Shown one piece after another: positions 15,016 through 24,784 of a stretch of DNA of 43,043 nt; position 1 is the stretch's first letter; each line of letters begins with the position of its first letter. A program made the position numbers and the translations under genes. Source of the DNA: Methylophaga sp. (GTDB lineage: Bacteria > Pseudomonadota > Gammaproteobacteria > Nitrosococcales > Methylophagaceae); the NCBI GenBank assembly GCA_002733505.1, contig NVVW01000023.1, positions 1 to 43,043 on the forward strand. Reading direction: 5' to 3'. Under the pieces are notes generated by a model. That model did no database searches. It was not told where the DNA came from and saw only the letters and a list, made by a program, of their open reading frames with translations.

Positions 15016-15509
15016 CTAGCTTTGTTGTAGATGTGAACACTAGAAAATTGGTTAAAGCATTAGATAAAGGCATTAAAAATATGCCAGTAAACATTGATCA
15101 TGCTGTTCAGAGAGCAGCGATTGAAACAGGTCGCAAGATTGCTGATAACGCACCCAAATCGCTATCAACTTTGTGGGCCAGCATTAAATCAGACAGGGTT
15201 AAGTTGATGCAGTGGCGTGTTGGGCCACATGTTGATTATGCAGAGGCAGTTGAACTGGGCACAAGTGGGGGCGGATTCCCGCCGTTGCGAGCCATTTTGA
15301 CATGGATAACAGCAAAAGGTATCTCACCGCGAAACCCTAATTTTGATCTAAGTGATTTGGCTTGGGTCATTCGCAGAAAGATTGGGTTGCGCGGCTCGAA
15401 AGCACAGCCATTTGTGCAGCCTGTTGTTGCCAGTGGCTTTGCACAGAAACGATTAAAACAGTTGGTTGAAGCTGCAGCACAAAAAACAGTAACCGAGGCG
15501 GGTTTATAA
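15012..15509 (+). CDS. HK97 gp10-like head-tail joining protein
   Basis: The 165-residue protein shows the HK97 gp10 pattern: an N-terminal helix with AIETGRKIADNAPK, the central VGPHVDYAEAVELGT motif (about residues 71-86) and a C-terminal AQPFVQPVV segment. Members join the tail to the filled head. An extra LRAILTWI...LAWVIRRKIG region near 95-125 is seen in some phage members. It overlaps the previous gene by 4 nt; the tail-terminator-like gene starts directly after its stop. Confidence 0.82.
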   Translation: MTSFVVDVNTRKLVKALDKGIKNMPVNIDHAVQRAAIETGRKIADNAPKSLSTLWASIKSDRVKLMQWRVGPHVDYAEAVELGTSGGGFPPLRAILTWITAKGISPRNPNFDLSDLAWVIRRKIGLRGSKAQPFVQPVVASGFAQKRLKQLVEAAAQKTVTEAGL

Positions 15510-15911
15510 ATGTGGTTTGAAGTGATGACAGCATTAATCGCTCACCTAGATAATACGCCAGAATTAAAAGGCACGATTATTGTGATGGGCGCTGATTCAA
15601 AAGTGCCTGACTGCAAAACAGTGGTGTTAACGCGGGGTTCATTTGAGCCTAAAACCAACGATAGGCAATCGGTGAATAACCAAACGGTATACATCGAGTG
15701 TTGGCAATATGACGACCATGAAAACCCTAAAAAAGGCTATCAAAAATTAGCAGCATTAGAAGGTGTGGTGATGGCCGCCATTAATGGCTTTGGCTTCACT
15801 TGTGTTGAGAGCAAACAACTTAAAGTCCGACTAGGACAAACAGAACCTGATGGCGATGCATTTCGCCCCAGCGTAGGCAGCCGTACTGCTGTCACTATTC
15901 GATGGCAATAA
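15510..15911 (+). CDS. Tail terminator/minor tail protein
   Basis: The 133-residue alpha/beta protein follows the gp10-like gene, as expected of the tail terminator that caps the tube and meets the connector. Its central strand NNQTVYIECWQYDD and C-terminal RTAVTIRWQ strand fit that fold. It starts directly after the previous stop. The call rests mainly on synteny. Confidence 0.7.
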   Translation: MWFEVMTALIAHLDNTPELKGTIIVMGADSKVPDCKTVVLTRGSFEPKTNDRQSVNNQTVYIECWQYDDHENPKKGYQKLAALEGVVMAAINGFGFTCVESKQLKVRLGQTEPDGDAFRPSVGSRTAVTIRWQ

Positions 15912-15923
15912 GAGGACAAAATT

Positions 15924-16076
15924 ATGCCTAGTGTGAAAGAAAAAAAAGTAAAGGTCGCTTTAATTGCCCCGCACAACCATGCGGGTAAGCAATGTAAAAA
16001 AGGCGATCAAATAGAGGTCACTGCACTCCAAGTTAAGTGGCTTGCAAAACGTAACTTAATTGAAGGAGAAGGCTAA
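15924..16076 (+). CDS. Small conserved phage protein (APHxHAG family)
   Basis: The 50-residue protein contains ALIAPHNHAGKQCKKGDQIE and a closing VKWLAKRNLIEGEG. This is a pattern I know from many small phage proteins encoded beside the tail tube (a DUF7210-like domain). AAGAGG (15911-15916) supplies the ribosome binding site. Its TAA overlaps the ATG of the tail tube gene. Function unknown. Confidence 0.72.
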   Translation: MPSVKEKKVKVALIAPHNHAGKQCKKGDQIEVTALQVKWLAKRNLIEGEG

Positions 16077-16828
16077 TGGCTGGTTTTGCAGCGAAAGGAA
16101 CGGGGTATTTAAACCGTATCGTAGACGGGGTTAAGCAAGGTAGAGTAAAAATACCGGGTGTAACTAAAGTCGCATTTAAGCCTGAATCAGAACGAAAGGA
16201 ATTGCTTTCACGTGAGAAAGACACGGACGGGCAGGTTTTAGGTACGCTAACCCAGGGTAAGCCAACGGGTATTGATATTGATTTTAACGTGCTGGATGGG
16301 TTATCTCTAGCTATAGCATTAATGGGTTCAATCGAGGCACTGGTCGTTGCGGGCGGGACTGCAACCGATGAGGCTGTGACAGCTGTTGTTGATACTTATA
16401 TTGATCTTGCTAGTCAAAATATCACTGCAGCGAGCGTGGTTGTTCAGGATGCAACTGACATCATCACTTATGCTGAGGGTAGTGATTATGAAGTTAACTA
16501 CGCTCTAGGGTGGATTAAGCCTATTAGTGGTGGCGCAATTTCGGCTAATGACGTGCTTCACATTGATTATGCGCATGGCGCAATTTCGGGGCAGCGCATC
16601 AATGGTTCAACAGATGTTGAGGTTCGTGGTGAGTTCACGCTTGATGGTCAGAACTTGGAGTCCGGCAAGGACGTCACGGTCGTTATAGATGAAGTTGTGC
16701 TTGCATCGTCTGGCGAGGTTGACTTTATGGCTGATGACTTTGCTGGTGTGCAATTATCGGGCTCAATGATCACGCAACAAGGCAAAACAGCACCTTACAT
16801 TATTGACTTCGAAAAAACCTACAGTTAA
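16076..16828 (+). CDS. Major tail tube protein
   Basis: The 250-residue beta-rich protein sits between tail terminator and tape measure. It opens with a conserved-looking segment (KGTGYLNRIVDGVKQGRVKIPGV kept in part) and ends in strands with a Gly/Asp-rich EVDFMADDFAGVQLSGSM motif common in tube proteins. It would stack in hexamers to form the tail tube. A region around 90-180 may be an inserted domain. It is followed by a strong terminator. Confidence 0.82.
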   Translation: MAGFAAKGTGYLNRIVDGVKQGRVKIPGVTKVAFKPESERKELLSREKDTDGQVLGTLTQGKPTGIDIDFNVLDGLSLAIALMGSIEALVVAGGTATDEAVTAVVDTYIDLASQNITAASVVVQDATDIITYAEGSDYEVNYALGWIKPISGGAISANDVLHIDYAHGAISGQRINGSTDVEVRGEFTLDGQNLESGKDVTVVIDEVVLASSGEVDFMADDFAGVQLSGSMITQQGKTAPYIIDFEKTYS

Positions 16829-16835
16829 ACCCTAA

Positions 16836-16871
16836 CCAGTTGGTCGGAAATTCCGACCAACTGGATTTTAT
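16836..16871 (+). terminator. Strong hairpin terminator after tail tube gene
   Basis: A perfect 14-bp stem: arms 16836-16849 (CCAGTTGGTCGGAA) and 16851-16864, followed by ATTTTATT. It would lower tape-measure expression relative to the tube. Confidence 0.78.
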
Positions 16872-16879
16872 TGAGTGTT

Positions 16880-16906
16880 CATACTTGTTTTTAAAAAACA
16901 CGTATG
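16880..16906. repeat. Second inverted repeat before tape measure
   Basis: CATAC-T-TGTTTTT mirrored by AAAAACA-C-GTATG, with one mismatch and a 1-nt centre. It lies 37 nt upstream of the tape-measure start; possibly an operator or an antiterminator structure. Confidence 0.5.
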
Positions 16907-16942
16907 AGGATTTTCTTTATATAAACCACACCCAAGGTAGTC

Positions 16943-19900
16943 ATGGCATCTGCAGTTGAGATTTTATTAAAAGCTAAGGATTTTGCATCAGACAAAATTG
17001 ATAAGCTTAAAAAAAGAATTAAAAGCCTCGGTGCAGTGAGTGGTGCTTCATCGGTTGGAACTAATCGACTGTCTGCTTCAGTGGGTGGTTTGACCGCTAA
17101 AATTGGTGCATTCATTGGTGCAACCGCTGGCTTTATTGCCGTTAAAGGCTTGTTTGAAGGCGTCATTAATACTGGTGCTAAGTTTGAAACATTAAACACC
17201 CAGTTGGCTGCGGTAACAGGATCAGCCGAAGCAGGTGAAGAAGCATTCGCATGGATAAAAGAATTCACCAAAGAAACCCCGTTCCAGCTTGATCAAGTAT
17301 CTGAGTCTTTTATAAAGCTTAAAGCATTTGGTTTGGATCCTATGGACGGGACCATGCAGAAGCTTGTTGATACAGCTGCCAAACTGGGTGGTGGCCAAGA
17401 GAAGTTGAATGGAATAATTTTAGCGGTTGGTCAGGCGTGGGCAAAACAAAAACTGCAAGCAGAAGAAACACTGCAATTAGTCGAGCGTGGCGTACCCGTC
17501 TACGAGCTACTAAGTAAAGCATTAGGGAAAACCACTGCTGAAATTCAAGAGATGTCATCAAAGGGCGAGCTTGGACGTGATGCGATAAAAGCACTAATTG
17601 ATGCATTGGGCGATGATGCGTTGGGTGCGGCCGCTGCCGAGATGAAAAACTTTCGCGGTATCGTTTCTAATCTAAAAGATACCTTTGTGGAGTTTTTGGC
17701 GGAGGTTTCGGATCAAGGTGCGCTCGATTTTTTCAAAGGCCAATTAAGTGATTTAGCCGATACCATCAAGCGAATGCGTGAAGATGGATCGTTAACCGAG
17801 CTCGCTAAAGATATATCTAACTTTATGATCGGGGCGGCAGAGGCCACCAAGTCTCTGTTGGGCGTGATGAAGTCCGTTATTGGTAAGGTCATTCAGTTTT
17901 CAAGTGAGATCAAGAATTTAGCGTTAGCATTTATTGCCGTTAAGCTTGCAGGATTCACCGCCGGTATTGTGACCATGATTAGTGCTTTAACCAAGGCTAC
18001 GGTGGCACAAAAAGCATTAAACGTTGTGATGAAAGCCAATCCTATTGGTATTTTGATCACGTTAACCGGTGGGCTGTTTATTGCAATAGAAAAGCTGGTA
18101 GATAAATATTTTGAATGGTCGGATGGCGCTGAACAAGCCGCACGGGCTCAATATCAGGCTGAGGAAGCGGCTGAGGCTTCGCGTAAGAAGTTTTTGGAGT
18201 TATCTGAATTAGCTGGCATTCAAATACAGAATGAGGCTGATCTTAAAAAAGCAATTGAAGATGGCATCATTGTTTTGGATAAGAAAACCGAGCAATACAC
18301 TAAAATAAAAACGGCGGCAGAATTAGCCGCTTTAGCTGAAAATAGATATGTTTCAACACTTGAAGGTGTGAACGCTGGTGTTGATGAGCAGGTCAAGAAG
18401 ATGGCAGAGGGTTCGGTCGCTGCACAAGCGCTTGTTGCCAAGCTTGATGAAATGACAGAAGCATCTGGTGGATTGGGCCAAGCACTAAGCAAGCTTTCTA
18501 ATGATGAACTGCAGAATCTTTCAGCAAAGCTGAATGATGCGATATCAGACGGATTTATTGATAAAACCAAGGCCGCGACGATTGAAAGCGGGTTGCTTGC
18601 TGAAAATATGCGGCGCCTAGGAATAGATGCAACCTTAGTTGAAACGGGTATCACCAGTGCAGGCACAGCGGCAATATCACAGTTTAACGCGATGAACGAA
18701 AGCGCTAAGCTAACAGATGCCCAATTTAAAGCTGGATTAATTGCCACGTTAGGCAAGCTAAAAACTCAAAAAGCATTTGATGCACTGACACGTGATCTTA
18801 AAAATATGGGTGATGCTGGTGCGCGAACAAGTGATCAAGTTGCGTTCGGCCTTAGTCAAATAAAAACAGAGGCTGAGAATCTAGAAGGCGCATTAAATGA
18901 TGTTGATGAAGCTGCAAAGCAAGGTGCGGAATCACTGAAAACAATGCTGAGCGCGGTCAGCAGCGCTGACACCTTGTCACAGGTTGACGACTTGGCCAAC
19001 GCATTAGGCACGGCTTTTGATAATGGCGAAATCTCTGCAGATGAATATAGCAAAGCACTGGATCGGGTGTTAGCCAAGCAGGCTGAAATCACTGAGAACC
19101 TTAAAAAACAGGGGCAAGAACAAGACAAGGTTAACGAGTCAGGCAAGGATCGGGGAACAGTTGAGCGGCTTGAAGAAGAAAACGAAATGCGTAGCTTTGC
19201 ATTGGAAATCACCGAACGCCAGGGCAAGGCATTATTCAAGGCACAGCAACAAATCAGGGAGAGCCTTTTAGCCACAGCTTCACAGAAAGTGCCGCTAGAA
19301 CAATACAACAGCATGGTGGCCGATGTTCAGGAAAACTTTGTTAAAGCCAGCCAAAGTGCCGATGAGTTTGCCCATAAAATTCTTGATATCACCCACAATG
19401 GACGTGCTAGTGAACAGCAAATGCAAAGTTATATTAAATCGCTCAATGGGGCCATTAAAGGTGGCGAAGATTTAGATGATCAGGCGTTATCTAATTTGCA
19501 AGCAGCATTAAGTGCAGCCAAGTCTAAAATGCAGGCGCTGAAGAGCGAAACGCAAAGCACGGCTAGTGAGGTGGCGGGGCTTGAGGCTGAACTGGCCGGC
19601 TTGAACGGTGATGATAGCAGGGTGCAGCAGTTGCAAAACCAGCAAAAACGCTTGGATATTGAACGCAAAATACAAAAAGCTCAGCAAGATGGCAATAATG
19701 ATGCGGTGAGTAATTTAAAAAAATCGCTGGCTTTGTTAGGTCAAATAAACAGTAAAAAGCAAGCTCAAATTAGAAAAGACAAAGCCAATAACACCGGTGG
19801 TAGCACTAATAATAGTTCACAGGTTTCACCCGAAAAAACAGTGAAACTGATGTTTGAATCGCCCCTGGGCAAACAAGTGACAGCCAATGTTAATGACCGC

Positions 19901-19954
19901 GATGCTGATAATTTAATCAACATTCTCAAACAATCGGGAGCAGTGACGCGATGA
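16943..19954 (+). CDS. Tail tape measure protein
   Basis: At 1003 residues it is the longest helical protein of the tail module. The tape-measure N-terminal domain lies at about residues 70-215 (FTKETPFQLDQVSESFIKL, LQAEETLQLVERGVPVYELL). A hydrophobic region at about 315-395 contains likely membrane-spanning helices. Long coiled coils follow, around 395-480 and from 700 to 950, and the C-terminus is a short globular end. By the usual rule of about 1.5 Angstrom per residue it would set a tail of roughly 150 nm. It overlaps the next gene by 4 nt. No tail assembly chaperone or frameshift is found between tube and tape measure. Confidence 0.92.
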   Translation: MASAVEILLKAKDFASDKIDKLKKRIKSLGAVSGASSVGTNRLSASVGGLTAKIGAFIGATAGFIAVKGLFEGVINTGAKFETLNTQLAAVTGSAEAGEEAFAWIKEFTKETPFQLDQVSESFIKLKAFGLDPMDGTMQKLVDTAAKLGGGQEKLNGIILAVGQAWAKQKLQAEETLQLVERGVPVYELLSKALGKTTAEIQEMSSKGELGRDAIKALIDALGDDALGAAAAEMKNFRGIVSNLKDTFVEFLAEVSDQGALDFFKGQLSDLADTIKRMREDGSLTELAKDISNFMIGAAEATKSLLGVMKSVIGKVIQFSSEIKNLALAFIAVKLAGFTAGIVTMISALTKATVAQKALNVVMKANPIGILITLTGGLFIAIEKLVDKYFEWSDGAEQAARAQYQAEEAAEASRKKFLELSELAGIQIQNEADLKKAIEDGIIVLDKKTEQYTKIKTAAELAALAENRYVSTLEGVNAGVDEQVKKMAEGSVAAQALVAKLDEMTEASGGLGQALSKLSNDELQNLSAKLNDAISDGFIDKTKAATIESGLLAENMRRLGIDATLVETGITSAGTAAISQFNAMNESAKLTDAQFKAGLIATLGKLKTQKAFDALTRDLKNMGDAGARTSDQVAFGLSQIKTEAENLEGALNDVDEAAKQGAESLKTMLSAVSSADTLSQVDDLANALGTAFDNGEISADEYSKALDRVLAKQAEITENLKKQGQEQDKVNESGKDRGTVERLEEENEMRSFALEITERQGKALFKAQQQIRESLLATASQKVPLEQYNSMVADVQENFVKASQSADEFAHKILDITHNGRASEQQMQSYIKSLNGAIKGGEDLDDQALSNLQAALSAAKSKMQALKSETQSTASEVAGLEAELAGLNGDDSRVQQLQNQQKRLDIERKIQKAQQDGNNDAVSNLKKSLALLGQINSKKQAQIRKDKANNTGGSTNNSSQVSPEKTVKLMFESPLGKQVTANVNDRDADNLINILKQSGAVTR

Positions 19955-20331
19955 GCATTTCACTTGACGGCATCACACTGCCACAGGCTTTGGTATGGGC
20001 TGATGAATATGAGTGGTCACCTGTTTCGCAGGGCGTTAAAAAAACGCTCACCGGCGCGCTTATTGTTGTTGAGCAAAAGCAATTAAAAGGCCGTGAGATA
20101 ACCCTGCAAGGTGACCCTGAATCAACATGGATTAATAAAGCTGATTTAGAGTTGTTGCGCGCCAAAGCAAACACGGCTGATTTGACGATGACGCTGAGTT
20201 ATCACGGCACTAATTATAGCGTGATGTTTTTACGCAGCCAAACCCCCATTGATGCGCAACTTATTGTGCCATTTGAAAACCCACAGCCAGACGATGTTTA
20301 TAACATCACGCTGCGCTTGATGGAAGTCTAG
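19951..20331 (+). CDS. Tail tip-region protein following tape measure
   Basis: The 126-residue beta-rich protein starts by 4-nt overlap with tape measure. Segments such as ISLDGITLPQALVWADEYEW and GREITLQGD recall small distal-tail proteins of siphoviruses. Residues 90-126 contain further strands. Probably part of the tail-tip complex; assignment by position and character. Confidence 0.7.
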   Translation: MSISLDGITLPQALVWADEYEWSPVSQGVKKTLTGALIVVEQKQLKGREITLQGDPESTWINKADLELLRAKANTADLTMTLSYHGTNYSVMFLRSQTPIDAQLIVPFENPQPDDVYNITLRLMEV

Positions 20332-20339
20332 GAGACATT

Positions 20340-23300
20340 ATGCCAATTCAAACCCAAGATCTAGTTATCTTCAAATCAGACACAATGGATGATACCGCTC
20401 AAGGTGGTGGCTCGATGACTGGCAATGTCGTCGTCGGCGGTCTCAGTAATAATATTTTTGAAGATATAAGCACGCTAGATCGAGTTTATGGTGCGGTTCA
20501 TATGCGCAAATTGTTCCCGTCTGTTTTCACTCAAACGCAAGATAAATATTTCGGATCGCATGTCATTATCAGTAAGCTACCAACTGACACCAAGCTGGGT
20601 ATTAATCTGTTTGATTCGCAAGATTGGTTCGACAGAAGACCTGAAGCACAAACACGGGTTGAAAACTATCGCGCTAAAGGTGCGAACTACAGCGGGTTTT
20701 TGTGGGCTACGCAGTGGAAAGAGAGCAAGGTTGTCACATTGTTTCAGAGCGTATCAGCACCGATCCCGGGTGTTGGTGATGTGCTTTATCTGACACAAAT
20801 AAGTGATACTCAAGTGCAGTTTATTAAGATCTTAACCCTCTCAGAATCAATCCAGACGTTTACAGATAGCAGCGGTGAATTTAAGCGCCGCATTGTCGAA
20901 CTGACGATATCTCAGAACTTAGAATATGATTTTGTCGGTGCACAAATTAACCGACTAGACACTATTGCACCACAGGCCACAATCAAAGCCACCGTGGTGG
21001 CTAATGCAGCCAAATATTATTCTGCGCGACCGTTGGCTGATGCCGGATCGATTGGTGATCTAACCTTGAAGGTTGATACGGTTTATTCGCAGGTTATTCC
21101 AAGTTCTTTGCAAGAATTGGCCATCTTAGATGCGGATTTAAACGGTATATCTGCTCCACTTTATGATTCTGCTCAAAACACAATAACGGTTGTTATGGGC
21201 ACGACATTCTCTGCTAATAAATCATTTTATTTGGGTAGCCCTTGCCTACCTGGCACGTTATCAATCGCCGTTTCTGGCGGCACGATTATTGATGATGGCG
21301 GTAATATTAAAATTGGTGCAACGGTGGTGGGTAGCATTAATTATATTGAGGGCACATTCACCTTTTCAAGCACATCGCCGAGTTATTCTGGCAATAAGAA
21401 CGTCACATTCAAACCCGCCGCCGCGCCCGTTAAAGTGGCAGATACGGCAATGCTTGCTGTTACAGCCGCTAACCGAGGGTTTGTTTGGAATAACACTATC
21501 AGCCCTGCGCCGTTGCCGGGTTCGGTTCAAGTTTCATTTAGAGCTTTGGGTGAATGGTTTACGCTTTATGACAACGGCACAGGTGGTTTGTTGGGCGTTG
21601 AATCGGGCATAGGTTCAGGCACCATTAACTATGTTACCGGCACAGTATCGGCAACATTCACCGCGTTACCTGATGTGGGCAGCGCGATCATATTCTCCTG
21701 GGGCAAGGCAGCACGGTTCAACAACCGATCTGATTTGGTTGCTGAACCTGTTGTTATCAAGCACACATTGGCAAATCAAGGCGTCGCGCCCAACACACTT
21801 GTTATCACATGGAATGATGGAGCGGCCAGAACAGCAACTGCAAGCGCCACAGGCGTTATATCGGGTGATGCTGTAGGTACTGTTAAACATGCCACCGGTG
21901 AATTAGAATTTACGCCAACAACGCTGCCGCTTGGTGGCACACAGTTCACTGTTGATTATGATTCAGGAACGCCACAAGAAAAGATTTTTACCGCCCCTGT
22001 CAAGGCCGGTGGGGTTTTGGTGTTAGATTTATTGGCCACTAATATTCTAACAAACAGCGTTGAGGTTGATTGGAATGTAACGCCCGACAATCTAATCTAT
22101 GAAGCTGAGGCACAAATAGCGCGTCAAAGCATAAACGGTATTATCAGAACGCGTGACGACGGCACAGGGTTGTTGAAAACAGCGGCCGGTGCAACTATCG
22201 CGTCATCAAGTATGAACTATACAGCCGGCGTTCTGACATTTGACCCGGATAACTCGGTTAGCCTGATCACCCCTTCATACACTTCTGTTCAGACCGGTAA
22301 TCACAGCAGTGGTTATGGTGGGGCGCATTATGGTTTTGATATTAGCCCGCCATCGTATGAAAATGTTCATACTGGCTTTGCTGAAACAGTGGCAAACGCC
22401 CCCTTTCCACAGGATGGATCGGGTGTTGTATCTGTTCGATTTAGAACAGCAGATAGCCCAACAACAAAACAAGATATCATCACCGCAAACGATGTTTATT
22501 TAGATCTCACTCATGGCTTCGACGAAACAATCGTGCCAGGTTCGGTTCGATTTACTTTGGGCGGCTTGGAATACATTGACAGGGCTGGCTTGCTCTATCA
22601 CTCTATTGACCCTGACAATGGTGCAGGCACCTTTGCTGGCACATCGGATTACACCACGGGTAATCAAGTTATATCAAGCTGGGCAACTAATTCAGCTAAC
22701 ACTATTTCGCTGAAATCATTGGCCACCGAATCAGGCAAAGAGCCGGTGGGGCGGGTTGTGTTTAGAATTCCTAATGCGCCGGTTAAAGTGGGGTCGGTTC
22801 AAATTCGTGCGGTAACAGCAGCGGGTGTGTCGATCACAGCCACGCCCGATGCCACGGGTTACATCAACACGCCAGAAATGCAAGGGTGGTGTGAATATGA
22901 AACGGGTGTCATTGAAGTTAGTTTTGGGGCGTGGATAACAGCGGCAGGCAATGAGGGCGAACCTTGGTATAACGCGGCGGCGGTGGATGTGAATGGTGAT
23001 ATATTTAGAACAGATCATGTCTTTGCAGATACGTTATTTTATAACGCAACCAGCCAAACCTTCTTGCCTTTAGATAGTGCAATTCTAGGTCTTAATCCTG
23101 TTCGATTACCACAAGACGGTCGCGTTCCGATTTTCGCTGATGGTGATGTGGTTGTTATATTGCACGATCAAAAAACGTCAGGCACTTATGTTAACGCCAC
23201 ACAAACGGATTTGGGACGAGGTCGAATTGCTAAGTTGAATGTGAGAGATAGTGCGGGGCAAGAAATATTAGCAAGTAGATACACCGCCGATTTAGACTTG

Positions 23301-23933
23301 GGTTTAATTGATTGGATTGATTTGTCAACCGTTTCACAACCGCTTGAGATAACAAATCGCATCGAAGACATGGCGATGTTGAGTGATGTTCAAATCACCG
23401 GCACATTGGCACTATCGCAACCGCTAACGCACGACTTCCCTGTTGGCGAAACGCTGGTTGCCAATGCGGTGATTTACGGTGATTTATTTGCACACACCAG
23501 CATTCCGTTCGATCAGCAAACGTGGAATGGTGCGTGGTCTGATATTTTGCAAGGTTCACAAGTTTCAGCGCAATACAATAATGCGGGTTATCCGATGCAA
23601 GTTGACAACGCCAGTTGTATTCAAGAGCGTTGGTATGCCATTTTCACATCGGCAACGCTGGTTCATATTATCGGCGAGGGGGTAGGTCAGATTTTGACCT
23701 CAGTTTCAATTGGTTCGGACATCGCACCCATCAACCCCAACACAGCGCAGCCGTATTTCACAATACCTTCAGGCGGTTGGGGTGCAGGGTGGTCGGCAGG
23801 TAACATTTTACGATTCAACACTATTGGAGCCAATGCACCACTTTGGTTGATTCAATCTGTAGCGCAAGGTGATGCCACTGACGATGATTATAACTTCTGT
23901 ATCGAACTGAGAGGGGATATTGACACACCGTGA
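20340..23933 (+). CDS. Large tail tip/baseplate protein
   Basis: The 1197-residue protein opens with FKSDTMDDTAQGGGSMTGN and a DRVYGAVHMRKLFPSV segment near 47-61, an N-terminal pattern found in large tail proteins of certain Mu-related and siphoviral phages. The middle and C-terminal parts (about 225-900) contain many beta-rich modules with repeated phrases such as GTINYVTGTVSATF, GDAVGTVKHATGELEF and SMNYTAGVLTFD, suggesting 4-6 similar beta-sandwich domains. It probably forms the central tail-tip structure. GTGA overlap links it to the next gene. Confidence 0.78.
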   Translation: MPIQTQDLVIFKSDTMDDTAQGGGSMTGNVVVGGLSNNIFEDISTLDRVYGAVHMRKLFPSVFTQTQDKYFGSHVIISKLPTDTKLGINLFDSQDWFDRRPEAQTRVENYRAKGANYSGFLWATQWKESKVVTLFQSVSAPIPGVGDVLYLTQISDTQVQFIKILTLSESIQTFTDSSGEFKRRIVELTISQNLEYDFVGAQINRLDTIAPQATIKATVVANAAKYYSARPLADAGSIGDLTLKVDTVYSQVIPSSLQELAILDADLNGISAPLYDSAQNTITVVMGTTFSANKSFYLGSPCLPGTLSIAVSGGTIIDDGGNIKIGATVVGSINYIEGTFTFSSTSPSYSGNKNVTFKPAAAPVKVADTAMLAVTAANRGFVWNNTISPAPLPGSVQVSFRALGEWFTLYDNGTGGLLGVESGIGSGTINYVTGTVSATFTALPDVGSAIIFSWGKAARFNNRSDLVAEPVVIKHTLANQGVAPNTLVITWNDGAARTATASATGVISGDAVGTVKHATGELEFTPTTLPLGGTQFTVDYDSGTPQEKIFTAPVKAGGVLVLDLLATNILTNSVEVDWNVTPDNLIYEAEAQIARQSINGIIRTRDDGTGLLKTAAGATIASSSMNYTAGVLTFDPDNSVSLITPSYTSVQTGNHSSGYGGAHYGFDISPPSYENVHTGFAETVANAPFPQDGSGVVSVRFRTADSPTTKQDIITANDVYLDLTHGFDETIVPGSVRFTLGGLEYIDRAGLLYHSIDPDNGAGTFAGTSDYTTGNQVISSWATNSANTISLKSLATESGKEPVGRVVFRIPNAPVKVGSVQIRAVTAAGVSITATPDATGYINTPEMQGWCEYETGVIEVSFGAWITAAGNEGEPWYNAAAVDVNGDIFRTDHVFADTLFYNATSQTFLPLDSAILGLNPVRLPQDGRVPIFADGDVVVILHDQKTSGTYVNATQTDLGRGRIAKLNVRDSAGQEILASRYTADLDLGLIDWIDLSTVSQPLEITNRIEDMAMLSDVQITGTLALSQPLTHDFPVGETLVANAVIYGDLFAHTSIPFDQQTWNGAWSDILQGSQVSAQYNNAGYPMQVDNASCIQERWYAIFTSATLVHIIGEGVGQILTSVSIGSDIAPINPNTAQPYFTIPSGGWGAGWSAGNILRFNTIGANAPLWLIQSVAQGDATDDDYNFCIELRGDIDTP

Positions 23934-24331
23934 ATATAATATTGGCACTGGGAACCAGAACCACCCGAATGCAAACCATCGCCGATCACCTCGATGCTAA
24001 TGGTGCAGGTCAGATCCGTTTTTATGACGGGGTTATGCCGGCTGGCGGTGGGGCGGCAGGTTTGTTGATTTCTGCACAGCAACTATCTATACCTAGCGGT
24101 AGTGTTGTGGCGGGGCAATTAACACTGTCACCTATTGCGCCAAACTTAAATATCGGTACTGTCGGCGTAATAGCGTGGGCTAGATTAGTGAACGGTGCTG
24201 GCGAATTTGTGATGGATCTCGATTGCGGGATTGCTGGCGATGGAGCGGCAATTACACTAAGCACACTTGAAGCCACGATTGGTGGGGCAATACAGATTTT
24301 ATCCGCTGTTATTATCGACGGGAATGCATAA
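23930..24331 (+). CDS. Tail tip accessory protein
   Basis: GTG start overlapping the previous stop. The 133-residue alanine- and glycine-rich beta protein has no recognised catalytic motif. Phrases like IRFYDGVMPAGGG recall small phage tail proteins that lie next to the large tip gene. Its TAA overlaps the next ATG by 1 nt. Confidence 0.68.
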   Translation: MNIILALGTRTTRMQTIADHLDANGAGQIRFYDGVMPAGGGAAGLLISAQQLSIPSGSVVAGQLTLSPIAPNLNIGTVGVIAWARLVNGAGEFVMDLDCGIAGDGAAITLSTLEATIGGAIQILSAVIIDGNA

Positions 24332-24780
24332 TGCCATATAAGCTCACCGGAACAATTATTGGCAACTATGCGGTTGGGTTCAAAATAGCAGCGCATAAAA
24401 TGCGACAAGACAATACGCTGGACATATCTGTTGAGAATGGATTGTTAGGTACGACAGAAGTCGAGTCAGGCGCTACGACATATACAATAATAACAGCAAC
24501 AGATGAAGATGCTTTTGTGACATTTGTGCCGCAAATCGGCAGGATGTGGCACAGGGGTATTTTCAATTATGTGGGTGAGTATGTGTACCCGACGGATGTT
24601 GTAGCCAACCCGTTTTACTTTATATGTGTTGGTGCGGGCTATTCGGCAAACGAAGAACCAATATTCAATAACAATAAATTAGTATATTCAAAAGACGGCA
24701 ATGCTATTTTTGAAGTTGTCGAGGCAATCCCCCCCGCACACATAGCATACCCGCACAAACCGACATATTACGAGGAGTAG
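24331..24780 (+). CDS. Tail tip accessory protein
   Basis: The 149-residue beta-rich protein shows aromatic-rich strands (GRMWHRGIFNYVGEYVYPTDV) and ends in HIAYPHKPTYYEE. It lies in a tightly packed set of tail-tip genes. No function is recognised beyond this context. Confidence 0.65.
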   Translation: MPYKLTGTIIGNYAVGFKIAAHKMRQDNTLDISVENGLLGTTEVESGATTYTIITATDEDAFVTFVPQIGRMWHRGIFNYVGEYVYPTDVVANPFYFICVGAGYSANEEPIFNNNKLVYSKDGNAIFEVVEAIPPAHIAYPHKPTYYEE

Positions 24781-24784
24781 GAAA

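Noticed and set aside
18220..18756. A 178-codon minus-strand frame within tape measure
   Set aside because: A composition artefact of alanine- and lysine-rich coding on the other strand; no motifs and no ribosome binding site.
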